A stretch of DNA of 64,000 bases, from positions 186,001 to 250,000 of the forward strand of contig NZ_CAJFDC010000016.1 of the NCBI RefSeq assembly GCF_904067045.1, given 5' to 3'. Positions 17,229-24,433 of the stretch are shown piece after piece (position 1 is the stretch's first letter; the number at the start of each line of letters is the position of its first letter). The position numbers and the translations under genes are program-made. The notes below the pieces were generated by a model. It made no database searches. It saw only the letters and a program-made list of their open reading frames with translations, and was not told the DNA's origin. Origin of the DNA: Pseudomonas sp. FEN (GTDB taxonomy: Bacteria; Pseudomonadota; Gammaproteobacteria; Pseudomonadales; Pseudomonadaceae).

Positions 17229-18579
17229 GCGTCTCCGGCCACCACAGCGAAATACACAGCCCGCGCTGCGCCACCTCATCGGAATATCCCAGGAAAATGC
17301 GTGCTCCAGTACGCTCGACAATGGCCTTGACGATGGACAGCCCCAACCCGGATCCGACTTCCTGGCTGCCCAGGCTGCGATAGAACGGATCGAACACCCG
17401 TTCGCGCTCCGCGACGGCGATACCCGGGCCGCTGTCGCTGACCCGCAACAGCACTCCGCCCTGCTCCAGGCCCACCGACAGGTCGACCCGTCCACCCGCG
17501 GGCGTGTAGCGAATAGCGTTGTCCACCAGGTTCTTGACCACCGCCAGCAGGTCGATCTCGTTGAGCGCCAAACGCACGTCCTCTTCCTCCTCGACGCCGA
17601 TGTCGATCTGCTTGAGTTCGGCCAACGGCAGCAAATCCTCCAGCACCCGGCGGTAGACCGCGTGCACCGACAGCGGCGCGCTGGGCGGCAGCGCGCTCAC
17701 CTGTGCGGTGGCCAGCGCCAATAGTTGCTCAATCAGGCTCTTGCCGCGTTCGATCCCCCGGCGCAAGGCAAACAGACGCTCGCGGGCCAGGTTCGACATA
17801 TCGGCGGCGGCCAGCCGCTCGGCCTGCAGGGACAAGGCCGTCAGCGGCGAACGCAACTCGTGGGCGGCGTCGGCGACGAAGCGCCGCTGGGTTTCCATCG
17901 ACTGGGCAACACGACCGAGCAGGCGATTGATCGCCAACACGAAGGGCCGGACTTCGGCAGGCAGGTGGTTTTCATCGATGGGGTGCAGCTCCTGCTCGCC
18001 GCGTCGGTCAATCTCCGCCGCCAGCACCGCGATAGGTTGGAACAACTTGCGCAGCAGGTCAGCCACCACCAGCAGCAGTACGGGTAACAGAATGAGAAAC
18101 GGCAACAGGCCGCGCCAGGCGCTCTCCCGGGCATCCCTGTCACGGGCACCGGTTTCCTGGGCCACGGCGATGCGCTCGCCGCTGCCCAGGGTCCTGACCA
18201 ACACCCGGAACGCTTCGCCACCAACAGTCAGCGTCGACAAGCCATCGGCCAGCGTCGCCGGTAACGGTAGCGGGCCACCGGTTTCGACATTGGTCGGGGC
18301 TCGGTTACCGTCACCCAGATACTGCACGACCACCCGCGACTCTTCATCGTCGCCGGCGATCCCGCCCTCTGACCGCGGATAGACCAGCGTCATCTGCTGG
18401 CGCTCGAACAGCACACCCACCTGATACAAGGTGTTGTCCTGCATTTCCAGAGCCTCGTCGAAGGCCGAGACAAAAGCAAAAATACCGGCCAGCACCGCAA
18501 CGATCAGGATCGCCAGCGACAGGGAAACCGATAGCCTGAGCCGCACCGACTCACTCAGGCGTTTTTTGAAACCATCCAT
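17200..18579 (-). CDS. Sensor histidine kinase, QseC/PmrB-like
   Basis: The 459-residue membrane kinase has a first membrane helix at residues 15-38, a periplasmic sensor region of about 115 residues, a second helix (GLLPFLILLPVLLLVVADLL, about 157-176), a HAMP-like linker, and the dimerisation/phosphoacceptor motif FVADAAHELRSPLTAL with His240. The N box (NLVDNAIRYTPAGG), DSGPGIA and GSGLGLSIV ATP-binding motifs are intact. The start overlaps the response-regulator gene by 25 bp, so the pair is co-transcribed. The C-terminal 29 bp overlap the convergent GntR gene. The signal sensed is unknown; related kinases sense cations or polymyxin-like stress. Confidence 0.92.
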   Translation of the reverse strand: MDGFKKRLSESVRLRLSVSLSLAILIVAVLAGIFAFVSAFDEALEMQDNTLYQVGVLFERQQMTLVYPRSEGGIAGDDEESRVVVQYLGDGNRAPTNVETGGPLPLPATLADGLSTLTVGGEAFRVLVRTLGSGERIAVAQETGARDRDARESAWRGLLPFLILLPVLLLVVADLLRKLFQPIAVLAAEIDRRGEQELHPIDENHLPAEVRPFVLAINRLLGRVAQSMETQRRFVADAAHELRSPLTALSLQAERLAAADMSNLARERLFALRRGIERGKSLIEQLLALATAQVSALPPSAPLSVHAVYRRVLEDLLPLAELKQIDIGVEEEEDVRLALNEIDLLAVVKNLVDNAIRYTPAGGRVDLSVGLEQGGVLLRVSDSGPGIAVAERERVFDPFYRSLGSQEVGSGLGLSIVKAIVERTGARIFLGYSDEVAQRGLCISLWWPETLICHAANRT

Positions 18580-19220
18580 CCCATACCCCTGACGTTCTTG
18601 ATCACTTGACTGCCCAGCTTGCGCCGCAAGCCATGGATCAGAAATTCCACCGCGTTGCTTTCCACTTCGTTGCCCCAGCCATAGATACGGTCTTCGAGAT
18701 CGCCACGCGAGAGAATCGCCCCCGGACGGATCAGCAACGCCTGCAACAACGCGAACTCACGACTGGAGAGCTGGACCTCAGGCTGTTGCGCGGTGCCGGC
18801 CTGTTTCGAGATCAGGTCGAGCGAGACCACGCCGTTGCTCAGCAGCGGTAGCGCACTGCCGCCCTTGCGCCGTAGCACGGCACGCATCCGCGCGAGCAAC
18901 TCGGCCATATCGAAGGGCTTGAGCAGATAATCGTCGGCACCACCATCCAGGCCACGCAGGCGATCGTCGAGGCTGTCACGAGCGGTGATGATCAGCAGCG
19001 GCACGCCGTTGTCGCGGGCGCGAATACACCCCAGGATTTCCAGCCCGTCCTTGCCGGGCAAGCCGAGGTCGAGCAGCACCAGGTCGTAATGTTGGGTGTC
19101 CAACGCAGTGAGAGCAGTCGCCCCGTTATTGACCCAGTCGGCGGCGTAACTGGCATCATTGAGCGCCCCCTGGATCGCCTCGCCGATCATGGGATCGTCT
19201 TCGACCAGTAATATCCGCAT
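18555..19220 (-). CDS. OmpR-family response regulator, QseB/PmrA/BqsR-like
   Basis: The 221-residue regulator has a receiver domain (MRILLVEDDPMIGEAI; phosphoacceptor Asp51 in LVLLDLGLPG; KPF switch lysine near residue 101) and a C-terminal OmpR-type winged helix (LSSREFALLQALLIRPGAIL; VEFLIHGLRRKLG). GGAGAGGG before the ATG at 19220 fixes the start over a longer open frame. It is co-transcribed with the overlapping kinase gene. The tandem TTAAG-N6-TTAAG site at 20703-20719, upstream of the COG4705 gene, is of the kind bound by this subfamily, suggesting that the system controls its own neighbourhood. Confidence 0.93.
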   Translation of the reverse strand: MRILLVEDDPMIGEAIQGALNDASYAADWVNNGATALTALDTQHYDLVLLDLGLPGKDGLEILGCIRARDNGVPLLIITARDSLDDRLRGLDGGADDYLLKPFDMAELLARMRAVLRRKGGSALPLLSNGVVSLDLISKQAGTAQQPEVQLSSREFALLQALLIRPGAILSRGDLEDRIYGWGNEVESNAVEFLIHGLRRKLGSQVIKNVRGMGWMVSKNA

Positions 19221-19364
19221 GTCCCTCTCCGCTGAAAAAAACAGGCCCGACACTCATACCAGGCGCCGCCTGCGTGATGATTGCCGAGCCGGCATTGAAG
19301 CACCAGTTCCCGTGCGCGCGAAGCGATTTATCTGCCTAGCGGAACAAGCACGCGTGGTTTGAAG

Positions 19365-19814
19365 TCATTGCTTGCCTTGCAGGGCATTGAAGGTTTTCAG
19401 CAACTCATCCAGGGTCGACTTGCACTCGGTCTGCTTCGGGCTGCCGGCGCGCAGGGCATCCAGCGCGTTGTCGATGGCCTTGTCAAGCACGTGCCAGTCG
19501 CTGGCGGCACGCGGTTTGAGACCGGCTTCGGCGGAGTCCCAGGCCAGTTCCAGGTCCTTGATCCGTGTCTTGGCGCCCGCCAGGTCGCTCTTGTCGACCA
19601 GCCTGGCGACATCGACTGCAACTCCCTGGAACGCCGACAGGTCACCCAGTTTCGAGGCCGAAGCCTGGCTTGCAGGCGCCGCCGCGTTGGCCGTGCCTGC
19701 TGTCGCGCCGGCCTTGGCGGCGGCGTCGGGTTTCGAGCAGCCGGCAGCCAGGCCGAGCACGGCAATAGCACAGAGGACAGCGGCTTGGCGCATAACAGTT
19801 TGAACGTTGAGCAT
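19365..19814 (-). CDS. Small predicted lipoprotein, unknown function
   Basis: The 149-residue protein has a signal peptide ending in a lipobox (LGLAAGC, Cys26), so it is probably a lipid-anchored periplasmic protein. An Ala-rich linker (about residues 27-55) leads to a helical domain with a short charged repeat pattern (VARLVDKSDLAGAKTRIKDL; SDWHVLDKAIDNALDALRAG). I recognise no characterised family, although the helical part resembles periplasmic four-helix or DNA/peptide-binding modules. AAGGAG five bases before the ATG at 19814 fixes the start. The gene follows the COG4705 gene by 28 bp and lies upstream of the two-component genes, so it is probably part of the same stimulus response. Confidence 0.75.
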   Translation of the reverse strand: MLNVQTVMRQAAVLCAIAVLGLAAGCSKPDAAAKAGATAGTANAAAPASQASASKLGDLSAFQGVAVDVARLVDKSDLAGAKTRIKDLELAWDSAEAGLKPRAASDWHVLDKAIDNALDALRAGSPKQTECKSTLDELLKTFNALQGKQ

Positions 19815-19842
19815 AATGACTCCTTGGATATGTTTGAACGGA

Positions 19843-20610
19843 TTACTGGGTGGCGAGCTTGCGATTGCTGGCGCCGAACTGCGCGACGAGCACCAGGATC
19901 AGGATGACGCTGAGGAAGATGGCGCTGGTCCAGGCAGCGCCCATCCCCAGGCCGCCGTAGGTCTTGGCCTGAGTCAGCAGATCACCCAGGGAAGCACCGA
20001 GCGGACGGCTCAGGATGTAGGCGATCCAGAAGGTCAGGACGGCGTTGCCGCCCAGGCGCCAGGCAACCAGGGTCAAGGCAATCAGCCCGGAAAAAATCAG
20101 CGAGCCGAGAGTGAAGCCCAGGCCCAGCGCCTCGGTGGCCAGGTCGCCCGCGGCCGTGCCCAGGGCGAAGGTGCAGAGCACTGTCGTCCAATAGAACAAC
20201 TCCCGGCGCGGCGTGACGATTTCATGGATGGACAGGCTGCGTTCGCGGGCATACCAGATGCCGAAATTGATCGCCAGCAACACTGAAAATATCACCGTGC
20301 TGATGTACAGGCTGATACCCAGCTTGTCGGTGAGCAAATCGGTGATCTGGGTCCCGACCACGCTGACCAGCACCACGCTGAGCCAGTAGATCCAGGGACT
20401 GTAGGCACGAGTGCGCAGTTGGCCGAACAAGGCGATGGCCAGCAATACGGCCATGCCGATGCTGGTCAGGCCCTGCCCCAGGCCGGCGTCGACGGCGAGG
20501 AAGTCGGCAGCGGTTTCGCCCACGGTGGTGGACATGATCTTGATGATCCAGAAGGACAGTGTTACTTCCGGGACCTTGTTGAGCCAGTCGGCCGTGGTCA
20601 GCGCTTTCAT
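19843..20610 (-). CDS. COG4705 family integral membrane protein
   Basis: The 255-residue protein begins MKALTTADWLNKVPEVTLSF and contains two similar halves with about eight hydrophobic spans, for example FWIIKIMSTTVGETAADFLA and FYWTTVLCTFALGTAAGDLA. The repeated pattern of Thr-Gly/Ala-x-x-Asp is typical of COG4705, a family of uncharacterised 'membrane-anchored' proteins. The function is unknown; the paired sequences suggest an inverted- or direct-repeat transporter-like fold. AAGGAG lies ten bases before the ATG at 20610. It is the first gene of a leftward group with the lipoprotein and the two-component system, and a tandem regulator box lies 93 bp upstream. Confidence 0.83.
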   Translation of the reverse strand: MKALTTADWLNKVPEVTLSFWIIKIMSTTVGETAADFLAVDAGLGQGLTSIGMAVLLAIALFGQLRTRAYSPWIYWLSVVLVSVVGTQITDLLTDKLGISLYISTVIFSVLLAINFGIWYARERSLSIHEIVTPRRELFYWTTVLCTFALGTAAGDLATEALGLGFTLGSLIFSGLIALTLVAWRLGGNAVLTFWIAYILSRPLGASLGDLLTQAKTYGGLGMGAAWTSAIFLSVILILVLVAQFGASNRKLATQ

Positions 20611-20702
20611 GTGGGGACGTCTCCTTAACGGCGCCACAAGCGGCGCAAGGAGGAGACTACGCAGGGAAACTTAGCGGAGACTGAGGGGCGACGGATTTCC
20701 CT

Positions 20703-20719
20703 CTTAATACCCCCTTAAT
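20703..20719 (-). promoter_or_regulatory. Tandem TTAAG-N6-TTAAG box (BqsR/PmrA-type site)
   Basis: The plus strand reads CTTAAT-ACCCC-CTTAAT, a direct repeat with 11-bp period; read leftward it is ATTAAG-GGGGT-ATTAAG. This matches both the PmrA-box pattern and the TTAAG-N6-TTAAG site reported for P. aeruginosa BqsR. It lies 93 bp upstream of the COG4705 gene, whose cluster includes a response regulator of that subfamily. Confidence 0.6.
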
Positions 20720-20826
20720 AATCGAAGAAGAATTGACCATCCGATCGCCCCGGCGAAACGCCAAAGCGTCAAAAATAAGTGATTCAATCACCACTGCATT
20801 ATTTTATGTTTTCTATTTGACACATA

Positions 20827-20855
20827 TTGAAATGGATTTCTGGCGATGCTATAAG
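20827..20855 (+). promoter_or_regulatory. Predicted promoter of luxR-type gene
   Basis: TTGAAA (20827-20832), a 17-bp spacer and TATAAG (20850-20855) precede the LuxR-receptor ATG at 20919 by 63 bp. It would exclude the longer in-frame starts upstream. No lux box is seen here. Confidence 0.4.
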
Positions 20856-20918
20856 TCAGACACACCCCATTTGGATCCATATAACAGAGCACATCCAGCC
20901 AATCGGAGCCCGCTTGTC

Positions 20919-21650
20919 ATGCCTAAACTCCGCACAATCAAACATACGTTTGACTTGGTTAGAGAAGTTGAAAACAACATTCCTGGGGCGACTGCAAAAA
21001 CCTATGTAGATGTCTTGACCTGGGTATTTTACAAACTGGAGATAACGCGATTTGCCTATGTCTACGCCGATTCTCATTTAATTGATAATGGCGATATCTC
21101 CATCCATAGCAGCTACCCCGACGAGTGGGTCGACACCTACCGTAGGCAGGCCCTCTACAAGTCCGACCCGGTCATGGCCAATGCTGCCGTCACGTCGTGG
21201 CCATTTTTCTGGAGCGCTGTAAACGACCGCACTCATGCGCCCAACAAAGTCTTCGAACAATCCGCTCGCTATGGCATTGAGCATGGCTTCAGTATTCCCA
21301 TTCATGAGCCCGGTAGCGCCTTTGGCTCCCTGCATTTGCCGTGCGTTGAGGGTGACCTTGATTTTGACCGTATCGTCCAGTCGAACATGTTCCTGATCAA
21401 AGCCATCGGCACCATTGCCCATCAATACCGCCCTGTTGAGGCCAGCCAGGAAGAACTTCTCTCACTGAGTCCCAGGGAAATCGAATTCCTTCACTGGCTG
21501 GCCCTCGGCAAGAACTACCAGGAAATCGGCCTGATTATGAATATCACTGAAAGGACGGTGAAATTCTACGCCAAGAAAATCACTGAAAAAATGGGCTGTA
21601 CCAACATCAAGCAAGCCATGGTCAAGGCCATTCGGCACAATATTTTCTAA
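20919..21650 (+). CDS. LuxR-type quorum-sensing receptor/activator
   Basis: The 243-residue regulator has an N-terminal acyl-homoserine-lactone-binding domain and a C-terminal LuxR helix-turn-helix. The receptor motif W-x3-Y followed by Asp-Pro is present (DEWVDTYRRQALYKSDPVMA), as are the downstream aromatic FFW and the GFSIPIH segment with the conserved Gly. The DNA-binding part (LSPREIEFLHWLALGKNYQE, then MNITERTVKFYAKKITEKM) is complete. I start at the ATG at 20919, which has CGGAG upstream and gives the usual family length. With the LuxI gene at 22714 it forms a cognate pair; the inference is that the complex activates luxI and the lipopeptide genes. The order luxR, exporter (opposite strand), luxI is worth comparing with other Pseudomonas peptin loci. 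Confidence 0.92.
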   Translation: MPKLRTIKHTFDLVREVENNIPGATAKTYVDVLTWVFYKLEITRFAYVYADSHLIDNGDISIHSSYPDEWVDTYRRQALYKSDPVMANAAVTSWPFFWSAVNDRTHAPNKVFEQSARYGIEHGFSIPIHEPGSAFGSLHLPCVEGDLDFDRIVQSNMFLIKAIGTIAHQYRPVEASQEELLSLSPREIEFLHWLALGKNYQEIGLIMNITERTVKFYAKKITEKMGCTNIKQAMVKAIRHNIF

Positions 21651-21661
21651 CTTATCCCGTT

Positions 21662-21714
21662 CGAGCCAGCTCTATTCCGCGCCTCACAGATTGATCACTT
21701 GTGAGGTTGGCTCG
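21662..21714. terminator. Nested inverted repeats between convergent luxR and lysE genes
   Basis: An outer arm CGAGCCA (21662-21668) pairs with TGGCTCG (21708-21714), and an inner arm CCTCACA (21682-21688) pairs with TGTGAGG (21700-21706). The structure lies between two convergent stop codons. No T-tract is present, so it is a structural rather than a classical terminator. Confidence 0.4.
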
Positions 21715-21724
21715 CAAGCCCTGC

Positions 21725-22324
21725 TCAAGCCAATATCACGTTTGAGGCCAGGTTATACAACGCCATACTGGCAAACAGCCCAATGACCAATGAAACAAAT
21801 CTATTGACTCGATTACCCGATATTATCGATGGAAGGTTACGTCCAAAAACGGCCCCCAGTCCCACCCAGACAATACCCACGGGAAGAATAACCAGGGAAA
21901 AGACCGCCATGAATGAAAGATAACTGTCCAGCTGCATGAAGGTTCCAGCGGGGGCCACGAACGAGGCAAAAAATAGCCCCTTCGGATTGGTCAGTGTCGC
22001 CAGGAACAGCGCCGGTACCGAGATGGCAGAAGGCTTTCCAGACGTATCCAGCCGCACCGAAAACCACAGCTTCAGCGAAATGTAGAACAGGAAGATTACC
22101 GCCAGGATCTTCGTTACCAGCACCACCCAGCCGTAATTCTCCGTCAGTGCATCAATGGATAGACCCCAGGCGCTGATCTGGATCAGATAGGCCGCCCATT
22201 CGGCCAGGATCAACTTCAACGAATAGCCCCCCAGGCCGCGGCTGACCCCTGATTGCAGCAGCAGCGAATTGGTCGGCCCCGGTACCAACAATACCGTGAG
22301 CATTGCAATTGCAATATAATACAT
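21725..22324 (-). CDS. LysE/RhtB family exporter
   Basis: The 199-residue inner-membrane protein has six predicted spans and the LysE-family N-terminal motif (LTVLLVPGPTNSLLLQSGVS), followed by RGLGGYSLKLILAEWAAYLI. Family members export amino acids, homoserine or homoserine lactones. GGAGGAG before the ATG at 22324 fixes the start, five codons after a weaker one. It lies between the LuxR and LuxI genes, on the other strand. Because some RhtB proteins move homoserine lactone, a role in signal or precursor export is possible but unproven. Confidence 0.9.
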   Translation of the reverse strand: MYYIAIAMLTVLLVPGPTNSLLLQSGVSRGLGGYSLKLILAEWAAYLIQISAWGLSIDALTENYGWVVLVTKILAVIFLFYISLKLWFSVRLDTSGKPSAISVPALFLATLTNPKGLFFASFVAPAGTFMQLDSYLSFMAVFSLVILPVGIVWVGLGAVFGRNLPSIISGNRVNRFVSLVIGLFASMALYNLASNVILA

Positions 22325-22540
22325 GGTCGCTCCTCCGTGCATTCCAAAATAGATTTATTTTCCAATCAACTTATTTTCCAGACTGGAAATTTGCGTTTCC
22401 TTACCGCACTCTTAAAAGCGAAACACCCTTGCTTTTATTTCAACTTGATGAAACAACAGCAGCCTATTCAAACTGAGGACCAACTCGCGAGTGATATCAT
22501 CGCTTTTGGCAGGCCAGCCTTTGAATTCGTCCATACCCCC

Positions 22541-22559
22541 ACAGTTATCGTACAACTGT
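22541..22559. promoter_or_regulatory. Palindrome upstream of luxI
   Basis: ACAGTT-N7-AACTGT is a perfect 6-bp inverted repeat in the 389-bp gap between the LysE start (22324) and the luxI start (22714). Its arms are oriented CAG...CTG, not the CTG...CAG of a lux box, so a different regulator may bind it. Confidence 0.35.
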
Positions 22560-22633
22560 CATGGCCCTGATAAATATACGCATCCGCAAAAGTCTCACAG
22601 CGACTATTAAACAGCACTTTGGCCCTGCCAGCC

Positions 22634-22680
22634 ACCTGCACTTAAGTACAGTTGCCGCACGTATACAGGCCCCCTATAAA
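22634..22680 (+). promoter_or_regulatory. luxI promoter with lux box
   Basis: A 20-bp lux-box-like element at 22634-22653 (ACCTG-N10-CAGTT; core CTGCACTTAAGTACAG is palindromic except one mismatched pair) abuts and overlaps the -35 TTGCCG (22652-22657). A 17-bp spacer and -10 TATAAA (22675-22680) follow. The box would be centred near -43, the standard place for LuxR-type activation. It also shows that luxI translation starts downstream, at 22714. Confidence 0.75.
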
Positions 22681-22713
22681 TACCTCCCCCTTTCCGCTAT
22701 TTGCGATGTACTT

Positions 22714-23466
22714 ATGATTGGCTATTTCCCTCACTCGTACACCTTCTCCGACCACTCGCACAGCTCCTCCCACGTGCATATCGCTATCGCCAGCTACTCC
22801 GAACTCCCCTCACGCGCATTAGAGCAAATACTCAGCATCCGCAAAGCTGCCTTTATTGACCGCAGAAAATGGGATATTGAAAGCTACTCCGGCAGCGACT
22901 ATGAATTCGATGAGTATGACAATGATGACGCGATCTATATCTACAGCCACAAAGGCTCGCAGGTGACCGGCTGTGTCAGACTTCGCCCTTCCTATAAGCC
23001 CACCCTGATTTGTGGTGCCTTGAGCTTCATGCTCAGCGATGGCCAGTCCAGACCCAATCCGATGGACTGCTGGGAAGCCACCCGATTTGCGCTGCTGAGT
23101 ACCCAAACCTCGAGCAGCGATTTTACCAAGACCAAAGTTGACTTTCGCACCGCCGCACTTTTCCTGGCAATGTTACAATTTGCCAGCACTCAAGAGGTCG
23201 ATACTTATGAAGTTATTGTCGACTCCATGATGGAAAAAGTTCTAAGGCGCTCCGGCTGGGTCCTCCATCGACGAAATGTTGCGCAAGGCAGCAAAGGCGA
23301 AAAAGTCATCTATGGCACGCTGGAATGCACGTCAAGAATCTACGACAACATGCTCAAGATAAATCAGATGCAACCTCTGAATGACGACCTGCCGAGCATG
23401 GTCGCATTGCCGACTATCGACTATGGTGTCACCCACTCAATCACCTCGACTCACGCGGCGACCTGA
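22714..23466 (+). CDS. LuxI family acyl-homoserine-lactone synthase
   Basis: The 250-residue protein carries the conserved LuxI residues. The Arg, Phe and Trp of the N-terminal signature are in LSIRKAAFIDRRKWDIES; Asp residues follow in DNDDAIYIYS; the segment GCVRLRPS gives the invariant Arg; and WEATRFALLS gives the Glu and Arg. It would make an N-acyl-homoserine lactone from SAM and an acyl-carrier protein. The open frame extends to 22561, but the promoter at 22652-22680 lies inside that stretch, so I use the ATG at 22714, even though its ribosome site is weak. The C-terminal tail of about 40 residues beyond the fold is longer than usual. The likely partner is the LuxR at 20919. Confidence 0.88.
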   Translation: MIGYFPHSYTFSDHSHSSSHVHIAIASYSELPSRALEQILSIRKAAFIDRRKWDIESYSGSDYEFDEYDNDDAIYIYSHKGSQVTGCVRLRPSYKPTLICGALSFMLSDGQSRPNPMDCWEATRFALLSTQTSSSDFTKTKVDFRTAALFLAMLQFASTQEVDTYEVIVDSMMEKVLRRSGWVLHRRNVAQGSKGEKVIYGTLECTSRIYDNMLKINQMQPLNDDLPSMVALPTIDYGVTHSITSTHAAT

Positions 23467-23546
23467 ATCAACCGATACGTACCAAGAAAATCTCATGGAA
23501 CCGTGGGCAGCGCCAGCCGTTGCGCACAGAATAAAATGGAGAGCGG

Positions 23547-24374
23547 ATGAACTTACAAAGACTTTTCCCATCTATCGGCAAAGTGATTGCCAATACCGGT
23601 AACCGCAATTTCCCGCGCGCGCTGCATGAGCTGATCGTTGCGCAACTACCTGTCGATGCCACGCACATCACCGAGTTACAGCTCGATGCAACGAATGCGA
23701 CACAGTCGATCACTTCGAGTATCGGCGGCGTGGGTATCAGTCCGATCTGCATCGACACCCTAAGGAATGCTTCGTCACTCAAACATCCGCTTCTGCCGGG
23801 CGACGAAGGCAGTTGCCCGCAGCCACAGACAGAGCTGGCTTGCTGCCAGCGCGCGTCCACATCGCACAGCTCCCCGAACCATCTGCACCTGATCTGTCGA
23901 ACGAAAAGTCGCTGCTATGCACTGTCGGTCTATCGGTCCAATCCGTCCCAGGGTTTTTCTACCCAGGAATGCGCGTTCCTCCAGGAGTTTTCCTGTCTGT
24001 TGTTACCCATGATCGGCGAGCATATCGAGGCCATGCTACCGATTCCGGTCCACCAGGAAGCCTATTCGATAACCCAGGAACTGGAAAACGGTGGCATGGA
24101 TGCGTTGCGTCAACGTTTCGTCGAACGCCTGGAGATGTCCGGGCTGAATCTGTCCTCCCGGGAAACCGAAGTCTGCGTCGGCCTGCTCGCCGGGCGCACG
24201 GCTCCGGAACTGGCCGAGCAGTTGGCGCTACGGGTCAATACCGTGGAAAGCTATCTCAAGCGTGCTTCGATCAAGATGGGGATCGGCGGCCGACGCTCGT
24301 TGATCCGCTGGATGCATTCAGCGGAGTCCAAGGCCGGCCTGGAGACCTCCACCCCTCTGCAAAACGCCCTCTGA
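23547..24374 (+). CDS. LuxR-family regulator without a recognisable AHL domain
   Basis: The 275-residue protein ends in a LuxR-type helix-turn-helix (LSSRETEVCVGLLAGRTAPE; then LALRVNTVESYLKRASIKMG). The first 190 residues lack the W-x3-Y...Asp-Pro receptor motif of quorum-sensing LuxR proteins and carry several cysteines (for example QTELACCQRAS); the ligand is unknown. GGAGAG before the ATG supports the start. Regulators of this build (SalA/SyrF or RfiA-type in other species, from memory) often sit beside Pseudomonas lipopeptide clusters and switch them on. Its place right after luxI, 80 bp downstream on the same strand, suggests it is the pathway-specific activator, possibly under quorum control. 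Confidence 0.88.
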   Translation: MNLQRLFPSIGKVIANTGNRNFPRALHELIVAQLPVDATHITELQLDATNATQSITSSIGGVGISPICIDTLRNASSLKHPLLPGDEGSCPQPQTELACCQRASTSHSSPNHLHLICRTKSRCYALSVYRSNPSQGFSTQECAFLQEFSCLLLPMIGEHIEAMLPIPVHQEAYSITQELENGGMDALRQRFVERLEMSGLNLSSRETEVCVGLLAGRTAPELAEQLALRVNTVESYLKRASIKMGIGGRRSLIRWMHSAESKAGLETSTPLQNAL

Positions 24375-24396
24375 CATCTCGATCTCATTCGTGAAA

Positions 24397-24433
24397 ACAC
24401 CTCGATAGCGGCCCGTATCGACTATCGAGGTGT
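24397..24433 (-). terminator. Rho-independent terminator after RND pump operon
   Basis: A perfect 12-bp inverted repeat (ACACCTCGATAG at 24397-24408, CTATCGAGGTGT at 24422-24433) with a 13-base loop is followed on the minus strand by TTTT. The RND stop codon lies in the stem. It also separates the convergent LuxR-type gene. Confidence 0.65.

Noticed and set aside
22561..22713. N-terminal extension of LuxI from 22561
   Set aside because: It contains the lux box and promoter, and is not LuxI-like.
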